From Eutreptiella sp. 'Long Island Sound 2002' (Eukaryota > Euglenozoa > Euglenophyceae > Eutreptiales > Eutreptiaceae), in NCBI GenBank assembly GCA_964036045.1, contig OZ038382.1, positions 100,132,357 to 100,196,356 of the forward strand: 64,000 bases of DNA. Reading direction: 5' to 3'. Below the pieces are notes generated by a model. It was given only the letters and a program-made list of their open reading frames with translations. It was not told the origin of the DNA and ran no database searches. This document shows positions 21,950 to 33,608 of this stretch, one piece after another. Every line of letters starts with the position of its first letter. Positions within the stretch are counted from its first letter, which is position 1. Position numbers and translations under genes: made by a program.

Positions 21950-22445
21950 ACAACCTCACCAACCGCACCAAATACACGTACAGCTGGGGAACTCCCCCCT
22001 GAGTGGAGCCAAGGCCTCCCACCACCGCGCCTACCCAAGCGCCCACCACTAGGCAAGACGTCCCCGGGCCCGGGTCCCCCTCCCTGGCGGGGCAAGGGCC
22101 GAGGGCACAAGCCTCCAGAGCCCCGGCCTGCCCCCACCAAGGCCACCATCAACCTCCTTGACCTCAACCACCCGGCCCTCACATACTACAAGGACACCAC
22201 AACCGCCCTCCAGGAGCTCCCGACCGCACAGAGGGCGGAGTGGGTTCTCCACCTCCTCACCATCCAAGGCCTACAACGCGGCGACCCCCATGAAATCGCC
22301 CCCATATATACCCCGGTCCAGAAAGCGTACAAATGCTACTGGCACAAGGGGACCCCCCTGTACGCCCGAACCGGCATCCACATCCACCTCGTCCACCACC
22401 TCAGCATCCCAGGCAGGCGGGTTCTTCCATCTGGGTGTCGTTTAT
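21950..22445 (+). pseudogene. Inverted LINE coding fragment (copy 2)
   Basis: Duplicate of 13200-13660 with the same plus-strand protein-like frame (LLDLNHPALTYYKDTTTALQ, YTPVQKAYKCYWHKG, IHIHLVHHLSIPG). Between the two copies several substitutions change residues and none is obviously conservative, which suggests no selection after duplication. The junction with the endonuclease contains 9 extra bases relative to copy 1. Confidence 0.5.
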
Positions 22446-22559
22446 CCTCGCCCGCCGGTACGCCATTCCATGCGGTCTCGGCGTTCCGTGGGCTCGGTCC
22501 GGTGGTCCCTCAGGGTAGCCCTGCGTGCCCTTTGCGTGTGTGTGCGCTCGGGCTTTAGC

Positions 22560-24559
22560 GGCGTCCGCGCCTTTCTCCCCTCCCCGGGTCGGTGTGGCGC
22601 GCGCACCTCGCTTGATTCTGGTGCAGGGCACCGGTAGGGTCGTTCCATGCAGTCCGTACCACTCCGCGTCTCCTGCCCGAGTCCCATGTGCCGTCTAGCT
22701 GGCTTACAGGGGGGGGCGCGGCCCGGTCCCTTTTTACACCTTTCCCCCGTGCCTGGCTCTGGGTCATATGCCCCCTCACGGGCGGACCTGTGCGTCCGGG
22801 GCGGTCCTGCGGGGAGGGGGGCTGGGGGGTGCGGGGGGCGGTCTCTGTGCCGCCCTGCCTCGGGGGCGTGGTTTGGGGGGGCGCGGGGGGCGGGGGGCAG
22901 TGGGTCGCTCCGCATCGGTCTGTCCCTCTACCTCCCTTGGGCGGGCACCAAAGCAGGCTTCATCGACGCAGCTCAGTCCATGGAGGTTGTGGTCTCCATA
23001 TTGCTCCGGTTTGTGTCCGTGCGCTGTCGCCTAGATGCAGTCCGCGGGGTGCCCTTGCGCGCCAGCGCAGGACTGCAAGCCTGTCTAGGTCACTGTGGGA
23101 GTGGGCGGGTGACGGTTTGGGGAGGCGCGGCGTATGGGCCTAGTGGTGCTCCCCCCCAGGTGCCACGGCCCTCTCGGAGGGGGGGGGGGCTCCCTTGGCC
23201 CAGCGGGGGGGGGCTGCTGGGCCGACGTCCCCTTGGCCAGCCTCAAGCAGTCCGTGGGCTGGAGGGAGGAGGAGGGCGGATAAGGGGAGGAGGTTGCGCC
23301 AGGGTTGCCCGTCGCCCCCCCTCGGTGCTTTGCTAAATTTTCCCAGCGGCTGCGGGGGGTGGCTTGAAGGTCCCGGCCCAGAAGCCCCTGCGGCGGGCTG
23401 TTTGGCGCCCTGCGTCCCCCCCTTGCAACGTGCTGGGGCTGTTTGGCGTCCCTTGGTGCCGGGCGCCGCTCAGGGGGTCCGCTGCTGGCGGGTCAGTCCA
23501 TGCCGTCACGCCGGCCCATGTGCCGTGCGGGCGGCCAGGGGGGGGGGTCTGTGTGCTGCCCTCCCTCGGGGGCGTGATTGGGGGGGCCCGGGGGGCGGGG
23601 AGCGGCGGGTCGCTCTGCCTCGGTCCGTCTTCAGGCCTCCCTTGGGCGGGGACCAAAGCGGGCTTCATTGGCATCGCTCAGTCAATGGAGGGTGTGGTCT
23701 CCATGCTCCTCTGGTTCCCGTCCGCAGGCTGCCGCCCAGATGCGGTCCACGGGATGCCCTTGCGCGCTGGCGCAGGACTGCAGGCCTGTAGAGGTCACTG
23801 TGGGAGTGGGCGGCCAACGATTTCGGAGCGTGCGGCGTATTGGCCTAGTGGCGCTCCTCCATGGGTGCCGGGGCAATGTGGAGGGGGGGGGGGGCTCCCC
23901 TGGCCCAGCAGGGGGGTAGAGAGCCGACGTCCCCTTGGCCGGCCTCCTGCATTCCGCAAGCTCGGGGGGAGGGAGGGGGGAGAGGGGGGGGGGGGGCCTT
24001 TGCCCCCCGGTTCTTTTTCACGGCGGCTGCAGGGGGTCGCTTGAAGATCCCAGCCCAGGCCCCCCCTACGGCTAGCAGTGTGGTGCCGCGCGCCCCTCCC
24101 TGCAAAGTGTTCGGCCGGGGCTGTTTGGCGTCCCTGGGCGCCGGGCGCTGCCCGGGGGGTTAGCTGCTGGCGGGTCAGTCCCTGTCGTCACGCCTGCCCA
24201 TGTGTCCTGCGGGTGGCCGGGGGAGGGGGAGGGGGACCGGGGGGGTGGGCCTGGTTCTGGGAGTCAGTGCCTGGCGGAGGGCACCCTGGGCAGTTAGCCC
24301 GCACCCCCTTTCGGCCCCCTGCCGGCCACTGGGCGCCGGCCCGTCGTTCGGGCCTTTGTTCACGGTCCCCCTGCTCCCCGCGCCGCCGCCGTTACGTCGC
24401 GCGGCGAGGGGGGGGGGTCCGGCGGGCGCTGGGGGCGGCGGCCCAGGTCAGCGGTTAGTGGTCGGTGGTCAGCGGGTCAGTAGGACCACCTTGCCGCGCG
24501 CGTCTGTGTGCCCCGCGCTGCTGGCGCACGCCGACCGCTCGCGCGCTCGTGGCCTCAGC
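22560..24559. repeat. GC-rich ~700-bp tandem repeat block (copy 2)
   Basis: Duplicate of 13800-15812, with the same ~700-bp period and the same conserved boxes. Long G runs vary in length between the copies. Ends at about 24559, where the segmental duplication ends and sequence unique to this side begins. Confidence 0.55.
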
Positions 24560-25466
24560 CGTCTCCTCGACCGGGGGTGACGGTTGTCCTCCTGCTGCGC
24601 GGACGGCGGCAGGGGTCGGGGGGGGGGCTCAGGGTCGTGGGGCCTTCGCCTGCCGGGGGGGTGCCCCGGGCCATCGGTCCGCTCCCAGCCCCCCGTGTTC
24701 CTTGACTGAGGTCCGGGGCCGAGCTTGCTTGGTGTCGGGCAAATGCACTCGGGTGTGGCCGTAACCTGCGCCTCCGCTTGTGTTGGGGCTGGGGCTGTGG
24801 CAGCGGAGGATTCCTCTGGCAGTAGCGCCAGTGGGTGAGGGCGGTGAACAGGGCCCGGGGTTGCCAGTTATTGGCCTCCGCGGCTGTGACGCGGAGCACC
24901 GGTCCTCCTTCTAGGAGAGCCGGCCATGTCGGCCCCCGGTCGAGCCATCCGGCCCAAATCACGGCCCAGGAGACCCTTTCGTGGTCCTTCTGGGCCACCC
25001 AGCCCCCCGGGCCTGCTTCCCGGTTCCACCTGTCCCTCTGGAGGAGCACGGCATCGCAGGGCCCGTTCCTCTGCCCCCTGCTAATCCCTGAAGTGGCCCA
25101 GCTCAGCCACCCATACACCTCCATTACCAGGGGGAGGGCCTCCCCCCCCAGTAGGTCGGGGAACGCGTCCAGTCCCGGGCCCAGTCGCACCGGGCCCCCT
25201 CTGCCCCCCCCGCCGGCTCTGCCCACGGCTTCTGCGCCTGTGGCGCCGGTGCCGCGCCGGACCCCTGCGCCGTTGGGGCAGAAACCATCCTCGCCGGTTC
25301 TGCAGCGGCTCCCGTGCCGAGGGCACGGGGCTGTGAGGAACGTGGTCGTGCAGGCGGGGGGGCGGCTGGTAGGGGAGCCGGGGGGGTGGGGGCTAGTCAG
25401 GTCCCCCATGCCGGGGTCGATGTTGTAGATTGACTGGTGGTGGTGGTGGGCGTTGTGCGCCGGCAT
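24555..25466 (-). pseudogene. LINE ORF1-like remnant with a Trp-rich region
   Basis: A 303-codon minus-strand frame. After a His/Pro/Gly-rich start it contains a protein-like core of about 120 residues with many Trp (VMEVYGWLSWATSG, RDRWNREAGPGGWVAQ, WAVIWAGWLDRGPTWPALLE, ANNWQPRALFTALTHWRYC). It ends in a Gln/Pro/Arg-rich tail. It lies directly upstream, in the same orientation, of the GC-rich block and ORF2 of copy 2. That is where ORF1 of the element would be expected. The core has similar Trp spacing to the end of the minus-strand frame at 4252-5328. No known domain is recognised. Confidence 0.4.
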
Positions 25467-25511
25467 CTGCTGGAGACAGGGGGGGATGCAACGCGCCGCC
25501 TGGACATCCAG

Positions 25512-26393
25512 CTATGAGGGCACACCACCCCCCTTCCCTTGTCCTGCTCCATGCCCTTTCCCCCCCCCGTCCACGTGCCCTGTCCCGCCTGCCCTCCCTG
25601 CCCCCAGCCCCTGGTTCTGGCGCGCTCCCTCGCCCCTGCCCTCTGGGCCGTGTCTCGTGTCCCTACCTCTGTCAGCCGCGCCCTTGCCTTTTCTGCTGGC
25701 GCCCGCGTCCTTCCTGTGCCCTTGCCCGTGTCCTTTGTCGTGCCCTGTGTCCCTCCGTCCGCTGCCCGCGCCCTGGCCTGCCCTCTGTTCCTGTCCTCCC
25801 CCGCTGCTGCTGGGCCTGGTGCCCTGCCGGTGCCCTTGCCCCCTCTCACAGCTGCGTGCGCCGTGGCCCGCCCCTTGCGTCCGCCCCCTGGGGAAGCTGC
25901 TCGCGCCTGTGTCCTTCCCATGCCCTTGCCTGTGTCCTTTGTCGTGCCCTGTGTCCCTCCGTCCGCTGCCCTGGCCCTGGCCCGCCCTGTGTGCCTGTCC
26001 TCCCCCGCTGCTGCTGGCCCTGGTGCCCTGCCTGTGTCCTTGCCCTCTCTCATCGCCGGGTGCGCTCTGGCCCGTGCCCTGTGTCTGTCTTCTGGCGCTC
26101 CCTCTGTCGCCTTCTGCCCCTTGCCCCGCGTTCCCGTGGTCCGCACCCCGCCCCGCCCGTTCGCCGTCTCCTCCCTCCTGGACCACGCGCCTGGCATCCC
26201 GCTGCTGCTGCAGCTGGTGCAGCGTGATGCCCGGCGGCGTACGCTTGGGCGCCGGGGGGCGGAAGGGCCGCGGCCTCCTCTCGGGGAAGGCGGCTTCGCG
26301 CGGGTACGGCTTTGGGGGGGCTGTTGTGGGTCCGGGCGGGCTTGGTGTCCGATCTTCCATTATCCGCAAACTTTTTTTTGCACTTTTTGGCAT
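25512..26393 (-). pseudogene. Low-complexity Gly/Arg/Gln/His-rich frame, N-terminal side of the ORF1-like region
   Basis: A 293-codon frame on the minus strand, rich in Gly, Arg, Gln, His and Asp, with a repeated RRDTGHDKGH block. A second minus frame (26197-25397) is equally open and Ala/Arg/Gly-rich, so the true phase is uncertain. RG-rich disordered segments are common in nucleic-acid-binding proteins. Here the composition alone could also produce the open frames. Confidence 0.3.
25680..26090. repeat. 204-bp tandem repeat, 2 units
   Basis: The plus-strand phrase TGCCCTGTGTCCCTCCGTCC occurs at 25741 and 25945, and the flanking sequence repeats with it. The period is 204 bp, an exact 68 codons, so the repeat keeps the reading frame of the minus-strand RG-rich protein. 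Confidence 0.65.
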
Positions 26394-26399
26394 TTGGAG

Positions 26400-27270
26400 G
26401 GGCCCATGTTTAGGTTATACCATTCCATGGCAAATTTTGTAGCCTTATTCTCTATTTTGCAGGTGCTTGACTCCAAACGACATGTGTTGCAGGGTATGGA
26501 AGCCGGACAATAGCTGTTTCAGGGCCGCTTCACCCAAAACATGACCATTTCCCCCCAAAAAACGGCCTAAAACTGCGAATGTTGGGTCAAAAACAGTGTT
26601 TCCCTGGGCTCTGGTAGTCAGTTCAAGGCCACCCCACCCTATTTTGCGGGTGCTGAACTCAGAGAGAAGATGTGCTGCAGGGTATGTCAGTCGAAAAATG
26701 AATGTTTCAAGGCGACCCTGACAAAAAAGGCCCTTTCTCCAAAAGAAATGGCCTAAAAGGACCAATATTAGTCCAAAAGCAGTGTCCTTATGGGCTGGTG
26801 GGCAAATGGTTTCGGCTCTGGTCGTCAGTTGAAGGCCCCTGTACCGTTTCTGACTCGGAAAACATGTAATTCAAGGTATGGTAGCTAGGAAACTGGTGTT
26901 TCAAGGCCACCCTGCTCCAGGAAAGGCCATTTTTGTGCAAAGAAGGGCCCAGGAAGGCCAATTTCGCGTAAAAAGAATTGTTATTTTGGGCTCGGGTTGT
27001 TAATTCAAGGCCCTCCCACCCTATTTTGCAGGTGCTTGAATCAAAGAATACAATGGGTTGCAAGGTATTACAGCCAGAAATTAGGTGTCTGAAGGCCGCC
27101 CAAGCTTGAAAAAGGCCATTACTTGTCACAACATGGCCTACAATTGCCATTGTTTTGCAAACAATCGGTGTCTTTTCATGGATGGGGCTCTGTTCACGGC
27201 CCCCCACCTTTTTCTGCAGGTGCTGGACTCACCAAAATGATTTTGGCAGCATGGTTGGCATTACTGCATT
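26400..27270 (+). repeat. Array of ~187-bp repeats, diverged, about 4.5 units
   Basis: The box TTTTGC(A/G)GGTGCTxGACTC or a relative recurs near 26455, 26642, 26846, 27023 and 27210 (spacing about 177-204). Each is followed by a GCAGGGTATGxxAGCC-like box and preceded by CAGTTCAAGGCC. Same family and orientation as the arrays at 8878 and 17446, but units here differ strongly from each other. The order of unit types is the same as at 40761-41540. On the minus strand the frame is largely open, giving Leu/His-rich repeats of about 62 residues. Confidence 0.7.
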
Positions 27271-28060
27271 ACGGAATCTCGCAGGGCACGTCGTCCTACA
27301 CCTGGTCAAACAGGAATGTCATCGCTACAGCCTGGGCAACAGACACATCGACCTGCACGCCAACAGCCAGGTCGCGGAGCACATGACAAGCCCTGACGAG
27401 CCTCCGCTGCATGACCACCTGCACACTCACCCCTAACACTCGCCACCAATCCTGCACCCCGGAGGACCGCCGGCTTGCGTGCCAGAAGACGTGATCTACA
27501 ATGGCACGGGACGGACATACCACTACCAACAACCTCGCAGAACCATGTCCCATGTCCGGGGGAGCCAGGCCGACAACGCCCTCATGAACCCCCTCCAACG
27601 TGAGCTACAAATGGCGCTGTACTTCTCGGCCCTCAACCCGTCTCTATTACCGGTACACCTACAGAGGCGACGGACTCAACTCCTACTTGAACAACTACTC
27701 TTTCTTGACAGACTTGCACCATGGTACAACAGAAAGGGCATTAAAATACAGCCCAACCCAACCATATGCCCAGTGGCCCTGGAAGGCGTCCATCTGGCCA
27801 CATGGAGGCCGGAGGGCACGATCACACAAAACGCTGGTTGGGGCCCGGCACCGCCACCGGCCAATGAGGTACAGCGCCTGATGCAGCAGCTGAAGATCAA
27901 GGAGGCAGTACTCAGGCAAACGGTGCCACTCAAATTCTACTGAGTCATCGCCGACAACGCGCCCAACGCAAAGGCCACAGTGAGCAACGTGCGGCTCACA
28001 GCCATCCAAAGGGCGGCACCACAACTGCAGCATCAAGTCCGGTTATACACACGGACGGCA
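27271..28060 (+). pseudogene. Diverged LINE ORF2 fragment: end of RNase H and downstream linker
   Basis: Plus-strand frames give ALRNLAGHVVLHLVKQECHR with YSLGNRHIDLHA, then VPEDVIYNGTGRTYHY, LYFSALNPSLLPVHLQRRRT and LLLEQLLFLDRLAPWYNRKG. These align in order with the minus-strand LINE at 7480-8600 (LHIVKQESHRH, VPEDAPYTSHDRAYHY, LYHSALRPANVPAHLQKRRI). Identity is low, so it is an older or different family member. The CCHC knuckle is degraded (only CPVALEG remains). The 5' end is cut within RNase H at the edge of the repeat array. Stops and frameshifts are present. Confidence 0.6.
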
Positions 28061-28229
28061 CAGCATGCCCCGGACAACCAACTCACCTACTACAGCCTAC
28101 TCAGGGACTACCAACCGGTTCAACGGACAGACACCACCCCATAGCTCCCGGTCGTATCGCACAACGCCATGCACCACACTACACGGACCTGTGGGGCACG
28201 CACACCCAGGGTTAGCCAGCTGTTCGCAC

Positions 28230-28440
28230 CGCCACGTTTCACCTCAGGATACCCGAAGGCGAGGCTCCCCATCCGGACGGACAACCGTGCAACGTATGCT
28301 TCCCCTCTGGCCTGGGCAAGACCTTGGCTGCGGCAGCGCCGAGACAAAGCACTGGTTCTGCAGGCAGTGCGTCGTCAAGCTGCACGCCTGCCCCCTCTGC
28401 AGGCAACGGCACCCCCTCTGCACCAGCCCGCCACCCTGAG
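28230..28440 (+). pseudogene. RING-finger-like Cys/His cluster in the LINE linker
   Basis: In one plus-strand frame PCNVCF is read. After a one-base shift the next frame has KHWFCRQCVVKLHACPLCRQ, which fits the second half of a RING finger (H-x2-C-x2-C ... C-P-x-C-R). A CGS step supplies a possible third Cys. RING domains bind zinc and usually act as E3 ubiquitin ligases. The frameshift and the odd C-to-H spacing mean this could be chance in a Cys-coding GC-rich stretch. The minus-strand LINE copies do not show it. Confidence 0.25.
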
Positions 28441-31400
28441 AGACCCAGGATAAGGACCTCTCGATGGTGACGGTTTGGATGCTGGCCACCTAGAACGTGT
28501 TGGGCCCCGGACCACCACATTGGCGGTAGGCTCAGCCCGGATGTGGAACAGCTGGAGGTGCTGAAGCACCTGGCGGCGCCACTGGCCCATCACCCCTGCC
28601 GCCCGGCGCGCTGCCAGGTGCTGGCAGGGGACAACCCCACCCAATGGCCGGTGGAACACGGGCTCTGCGAAATGATGCCACGGGGCAGCCTGCCCCTCCT
28701 CAGGTAGTTGCCGGGAAGATGGGACCCGAGTCCAATGAACACTGACAACTAACCACGGACCTCCCCTTCGCCTTCGGCTGGCTGGTGGTGGTTGCTGAGT
28801 GAGCCATGGGGTTCGTTCGCCGCTCCCACGGCCATGAGTGGGGGGAAGTCCTCTGCCGCAGTTGGGGCCTACACCCCGGCAACGCAACGCAAAGACTCAT
28901 TCCGGCTTGGAAGACATGGAGGCAGATCCCCGTCCCCAAGTGGCTACAGCCTGTGGTCACGCTAGCAAACCAGCTGCTTGTCCCCCCTGTCACAACGGTC
29001 GACCTATTGCAATGCGGCAGTGGTCAGGGCGGCCCGGAACATCACCGCTCCACCTTGGTCCAGCTCCAGCTCACCCAGCTTTGGCCCCAGCGCGGCCATC
29101 CGCCCCCAACTGCGACCACAAGATACAGCTAGGGCTTGAGGGGCTCCGGCACCATCAAGGGCCAACCCACCACCAAAGCCCCAACAAGACCATGTCGCCA
29201 AGCGAGCGGCACGGCACTATCTACCAACACGACAACAACAGACTGACGCCACCAGGGCACCACCACAGGGCGCATCAAACGCGAACCGTGGCCTCTGACG
29301 CCTCCAGCCAAGAGGGGGAGTATGCCGCACCGGACGGCTGTGGAAATGGAGCCCAGTACTACGCACGGCCCGAGGAGCTTGTGAGCATCACGCGCCAATC
29401 ATCCACAACAACTGCGGATACTGCAGGGAGCTGAACCCCGGGGAATCAAAGGTCAGCGCGGGCATCATCCTCCGACCCCAACACAGACCGAACTGAATCC
29501 CCATCCACACCGCCACTCAACAGCCCGGCCGACGGCACCCGTAGCACCCAGCAGCCCCCCAGCCCCGGCCCAAGCCCCGACCCTGGCACGCACAACTGTC
29601 CGGAGCGCCACTGCGAGGGTAAAAGTGCCGCATGAGGAGCCCCGAATAACAGTGCTGCACGAGCAGGGGTTGGTGCTGGCCCAAACCCTGGCACAAGGGC
29701 GCCACCAGGCAGCCACGGCCGCTTCGGCTACCACAACAGGCACAGACGAGACGCGGGCAACAACTGGCTCTGCAGGTCACACGCTACCGGAGCTAAACGA
29801 CCCAAAGGCCGGACAGGAGGCACGGACGGGGGACATCCACGCCATCATCCACGTCATCCACGCCACTGACCGGTCCACGACGGAGGACATCTGCGGAACA
29901 CGCCAGGACAGGAGCCACGAGGCAGGCAGAACACGCAAATAGCAAAGGGCTGGACCGCTCAAATGTCATAGAGGTTGAGGCGACAGCCGTGCCAACAGGA
30001 CCGCCTGCGAAAACAGCGGACAACACCAGTGAGGTGTCCTGCCCACGGGCCACCCACCAGCTGGAGGCGGCAGCGCAAGAGAACCATGCGGCAGCCGGCA
30101 TCGACCGGCTTGGGACGGCAAACAGAGAACCAGAAGCAGACCCCTGGGCGGCGACCCCCGGGAGACAGGTCGAGGATCCCAGTGACGACACCGACCCACC
30201 ACAACCCACTGATGTGGACAAGCGGGCCAACCAGGACACGGACGCAAACACGGGTCTTGATGCCTGGGTGCCCCCTGCCCCCTCCTAGAAAATAACGAAC
30301 GTCACTGGTGGAAAGGCCTGCCCATAAGCTACCCAGCAGCCTGAGGCAGAGACGTGTCACACCCGGGCCGCGGGGGACAGCGACCGACGGAGCACGGCCC
30401 CCGGGGGACGGGAGGTCAAGCAAGCCAGCAACGTCCCCCCAGTGACGGCCCATGCTGGCCAATCGAGACCAACAGCCGTCGACCAGTGTGTCCGCCCCAA
30501 CAGAGCCGCTGATACAACGCTCAGGGAAGTGTGCAACCACCATCCACCCTGACCTCAGGACGCCGAGAATGTCCTGGCGTCTATCTTGGACGAGCCCACG
30601 GCGGCTACCGGCCAAGGGCAAACGACAGAAGGGCACCCCCGCTAGGATGAAGCCTTCGACGCCTTCATGGCGTCATGCAAGGAGAGAGCCCCCGCGGTAG
30701 ACCCAACACCGTACAGGGAGCCTGCACCCCTATGCGGGACCCCCCAGAAAGCTTTGGCATGTCATTGGCATCCCGCCAGGCACACCTCCATCGCAACTGT
30801 GCCGTCTTGGGACAGGTGGTCACAGACCGCAACACCACCGCGGCTGAAGGCTGCGCAGACAGACAACAAGCCGCACCAACTGGGCAGCATCCGCCAGTAC
30901 AGAATGCAGAGGGCCAAGAGGCTGGCCAGCAGCTGGCTGGCCAGCAGCCCCAACGCCATCGCGGGCGACCCCATCCTGGGGACCGGAGAAACTGGGCTGT
31001 GCGCATTCCGAGGAGGACGCCCACCACTCCAGTGCAGAAGCGGAACAGGCAGCAGCCCATGACCTAGATTTGTTGCTCCATCTGACCTCCGACACAGAGC
31101 AGCTCCCCCTCCAGGGGCGGATCCGGTCGCTACAGGGAGTGCAACACATCATGAACGGCACCCGCACCATGGCGGACATCATTTTCGACCACCGAAAGGG
31201 GTGGCATTCCCCACCCCCTACCATGGAGCACCTCAGCCCACGGCGCTATGTGGCCACCCGCCTTATGGCACACACGGGGGCCTACACCCCGTGCGACCTG
31301 AGCCGGCTGCACTGGCGGTGGCACCACATGCCACTCTCCGCATCCGGCACGCCCTGCGCAGGCACCACATCTGGATGATCCGGACCCCCCATCCGCGAGG

Positions 31401-32228
31401 ACCAGCCGCCCCATACAGGGCCACGGGGTACCAGCAGAAGCGGTCCCCAGCCACCAAGGGGTCCCCGAGGCGAGTGGGGGGCACCAGCCCTTCGCAGCAC
31501 CAGCACAGGCTACCCTCCGCTGTGGGCTCCCCCTCCGGCCCACAAGGGAGCCTCCTACGGCGGTTCGCCCAACCACAGCCTGACCAAGGCGGTCGGCACA
31601 TCCCTGAGGCTGATTGATTGATCCAGGAGGCCCGTTGGCAAGCCCTCCAAGCACCTGAACAGCGCTGGGTGACCAGGGGGTTGACAAGCACCCGGCACCA
31701 GAGTTGCATACCAAGCCCTGCGGCGCGGCGGGTAGTCTTCCAATATGACGCAGACGGAGTACGAGGCAAACCCAGCGGGCTACAACGCCGGCAGGTATCC
31801 CCCACAGGCGACCCTCAGCACCGGCCCAAGAGGCCCGGGACAGACTGACCAAGCCTCCAGCTAACGGAACGAGCGCAGCTGGTGGCGGGGAGACCTTTGT
31901 CCAGCTCATCAAGCACCCCTTTCCCGCAAACCACCGGAAAGCGCTGCACTGGGGCAATAGGACACCTTGGGCAAACATCACGGGGACAAAGGAGCGACCC
32001 CAAGAACGGTACAGTGGCCGATCCCCCCTAGGCACCCCTGGCGGGAGGGCCAATGTGCATAGCGGGACACGCCGAGAGGCGAAGCAGAGGGGGCACAGAA
32101 CTGCGCGACGATGCCCGGGGCAACTGCCGAGACTGCGGCCCCGCCAACCATGTCCGCAGAGACCCCCCCAGGGTCCCGCCGCCGGGTGCTTGACTTAACT
32201 GTCCGAGCACCCCAGCAGCCAGGAGTGG
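28441..32228 (+). other. Degenerate GC-rich linker or older insertion between LINE RNase H and protease parts
   Basis: About 3.8 kb of Pro/Thr/Ala/Gln/Arg-coding, A/C-rich plus strand with open frames in several phases and many stops. A few stretches look like real protein, for example LSPDVEQLEVLKHLAAPLAH near 28535, but no domain can be named. In the minus-strand LINE the equivalent interval is only a few hundred bases, so this region is either a much longer disordered linker or contains an unrecognised insertion. Confidence 0.35.
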
Positions 32229-33608
32229 GTGTTTCCGACCATGGCTGCAATGCGAGAGCCGTCCACGGATACGGCGCCACATCACCAATACGGGACGGCC
32301 GGCGGCACAGAGCACAGGGCGGAAGAGGAAATGATGGAGAACAGTGAACCAGGGGAGCCTGGTGCCACCCCGCCTCCTACCACACAGCCCAGCCTGGAGC
32401 TCCCCCTACCGAGGCCCTCCACAGAGCATGTGCCCGCCGGACAAAACGACAATACCTCAGGGGGGAACCCCCTTGCCTGGCACCCTCTGGCCCAGAACAG
32501 CGAGGCCATGCCCCCACTAATCCCCAGGCCACCGCAACCGAGGGACATGGGCCCCCCGGACCTGGGGGTGCTGCGGAGGGCCTACGACGTCTATCACGGC
32601 ATGCCCCCACATGCCCGGGTAGACACCTTTCGGGGGCACTTCCAGGGCTTCCGCCTCGACAGGCGCTTCGCTGTGGCCCCCCTGCTGCATGGTGCTACTA
32701 ACATCTGCGTGCGGCAACTCCAAGCGCCCCCCACCCCGGCAGAACCCACCCCAAAAGAACAACATTGACGTGTGGATCTCGTGGCCCAACCTCCAGCAGC
32801 CGGACCAGGAGCAAATTTGGGTACCGCACCTCGCCTGCATGGGCACACATGCTCATCGCCCCGCCGACCAAACCCTGGCCTGCACCCAGCCCCGGCGGCG
32901 GGAAACGGCTGCGCCACAGCTGAGGGCGGACACCCTCAACATCCCGCTGTACAGTGGCCTGGCGGCCTGGGAAAGTTGGAAGGCCCAGGAGAGGGGATAT
33001 AACCTCCGTGAGATCGTGAAACTGTGTATGGCGGGACCAGGAGGGCACGTTGGGCCGCCAGCACGCGGGACTCCCAGCACCGTCTCCATCGTGGTGTTGG
33101 AGACCGGCCACTACTACCAGGTGAGGCTCACTCTGCGGCCGTTGGCGCGGCATTGGGACCTGCAAGTCGTCGACTCCATGGTCCCCAGGGACATGGCCCT
33201 GACAGACGGCCCCACCACTCTGCGCCCGGACCAGCCTCTGGACCCCCTGACGGCCATCTTGCCGGGCAGGACCGACAGCTGGCACCCAGGGCTACGACCT
33301 CTACTGCCTCTGTCGGAGGCCCAGCATCAATGGTCGAGCACCAAGGAGCCGCATGGAGGTTCCACCTTGACAGCCAGCAACAGGCGGAAGTCATCCGGCC
33401 AGAAGGACGGGCGAACCTGCCCACCACGGCAAACGTGTGCCACGTCTTCGCGATCCACCAGATCTGGGCGCTGGCAACAGGACGGGTGTTGCCCACCATC
33501 CATACGGAGGACGCAGCACGAGCAGCAAATGCAGCCCTCGTGAGCAAGATCTTCGACGCCCTCTGCAGCGCCCTCGTGCACCATTCGGGTAAACCAACTA
33601 TGCCCTAA
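32229..33608 (+). pseudogene. LINE-encoded Ulp1 (C48)-like cysteine protease domain, frameshifted
   Basis: Three overlapping plus-strand frames (32229-32768, 32689-33543, 33024-33608) join by two frameshifts. After an acidic/Pro-rich leader come PPDLGVLRRAYDVYHG, NIDVWISWPNLQ and EQIWVPHLACMG. These correspond to the minus-strand blocks near 7480-7270. Then come ETGHYYQVRL (candidate His), WDLQVVDSM (candidate Asp) and, in the last frame, ANVCHVFAIHQIWALATG (candidate Cys). The order and spacing His-Asp-Cys fit Ulp1-like peptidases, which in some LINEs are thought to cut the polyprotein. The Gly after the Cys is replaced by His. Frameshifts make this copy non-functional. Confidence 0.55.

Larger units (their letters stand above)
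15813..24559. repeat. Tandem segmental duplication, copy 2 (8.7 kb)
   Basis: Direct repeat of 7115-15812, beginning in the middle of the region that encodes the protease N-terminal part in copy 1. Copy 2 therefore lacks the protease His and Cys segments. Differences from copy 1 include loss of 133 bp at about 16170, an additional ~187-bp repeat unit (four instead of three), and scattered substitutions. Both copies share the endonuclease truncation, the inverted fragment and the TGA in RT motif B, so the duplication happened after the LINE had decayed. Confidence 0.85.

Noticed and set aside
22647-24044. Plus-strand frames of about 230 codons in the GC-rich blocks
   Set aside because: Gly/Arg/Pro-rich, repeated with the ~700-bp period, with equally open antisense frames; a composition effect.
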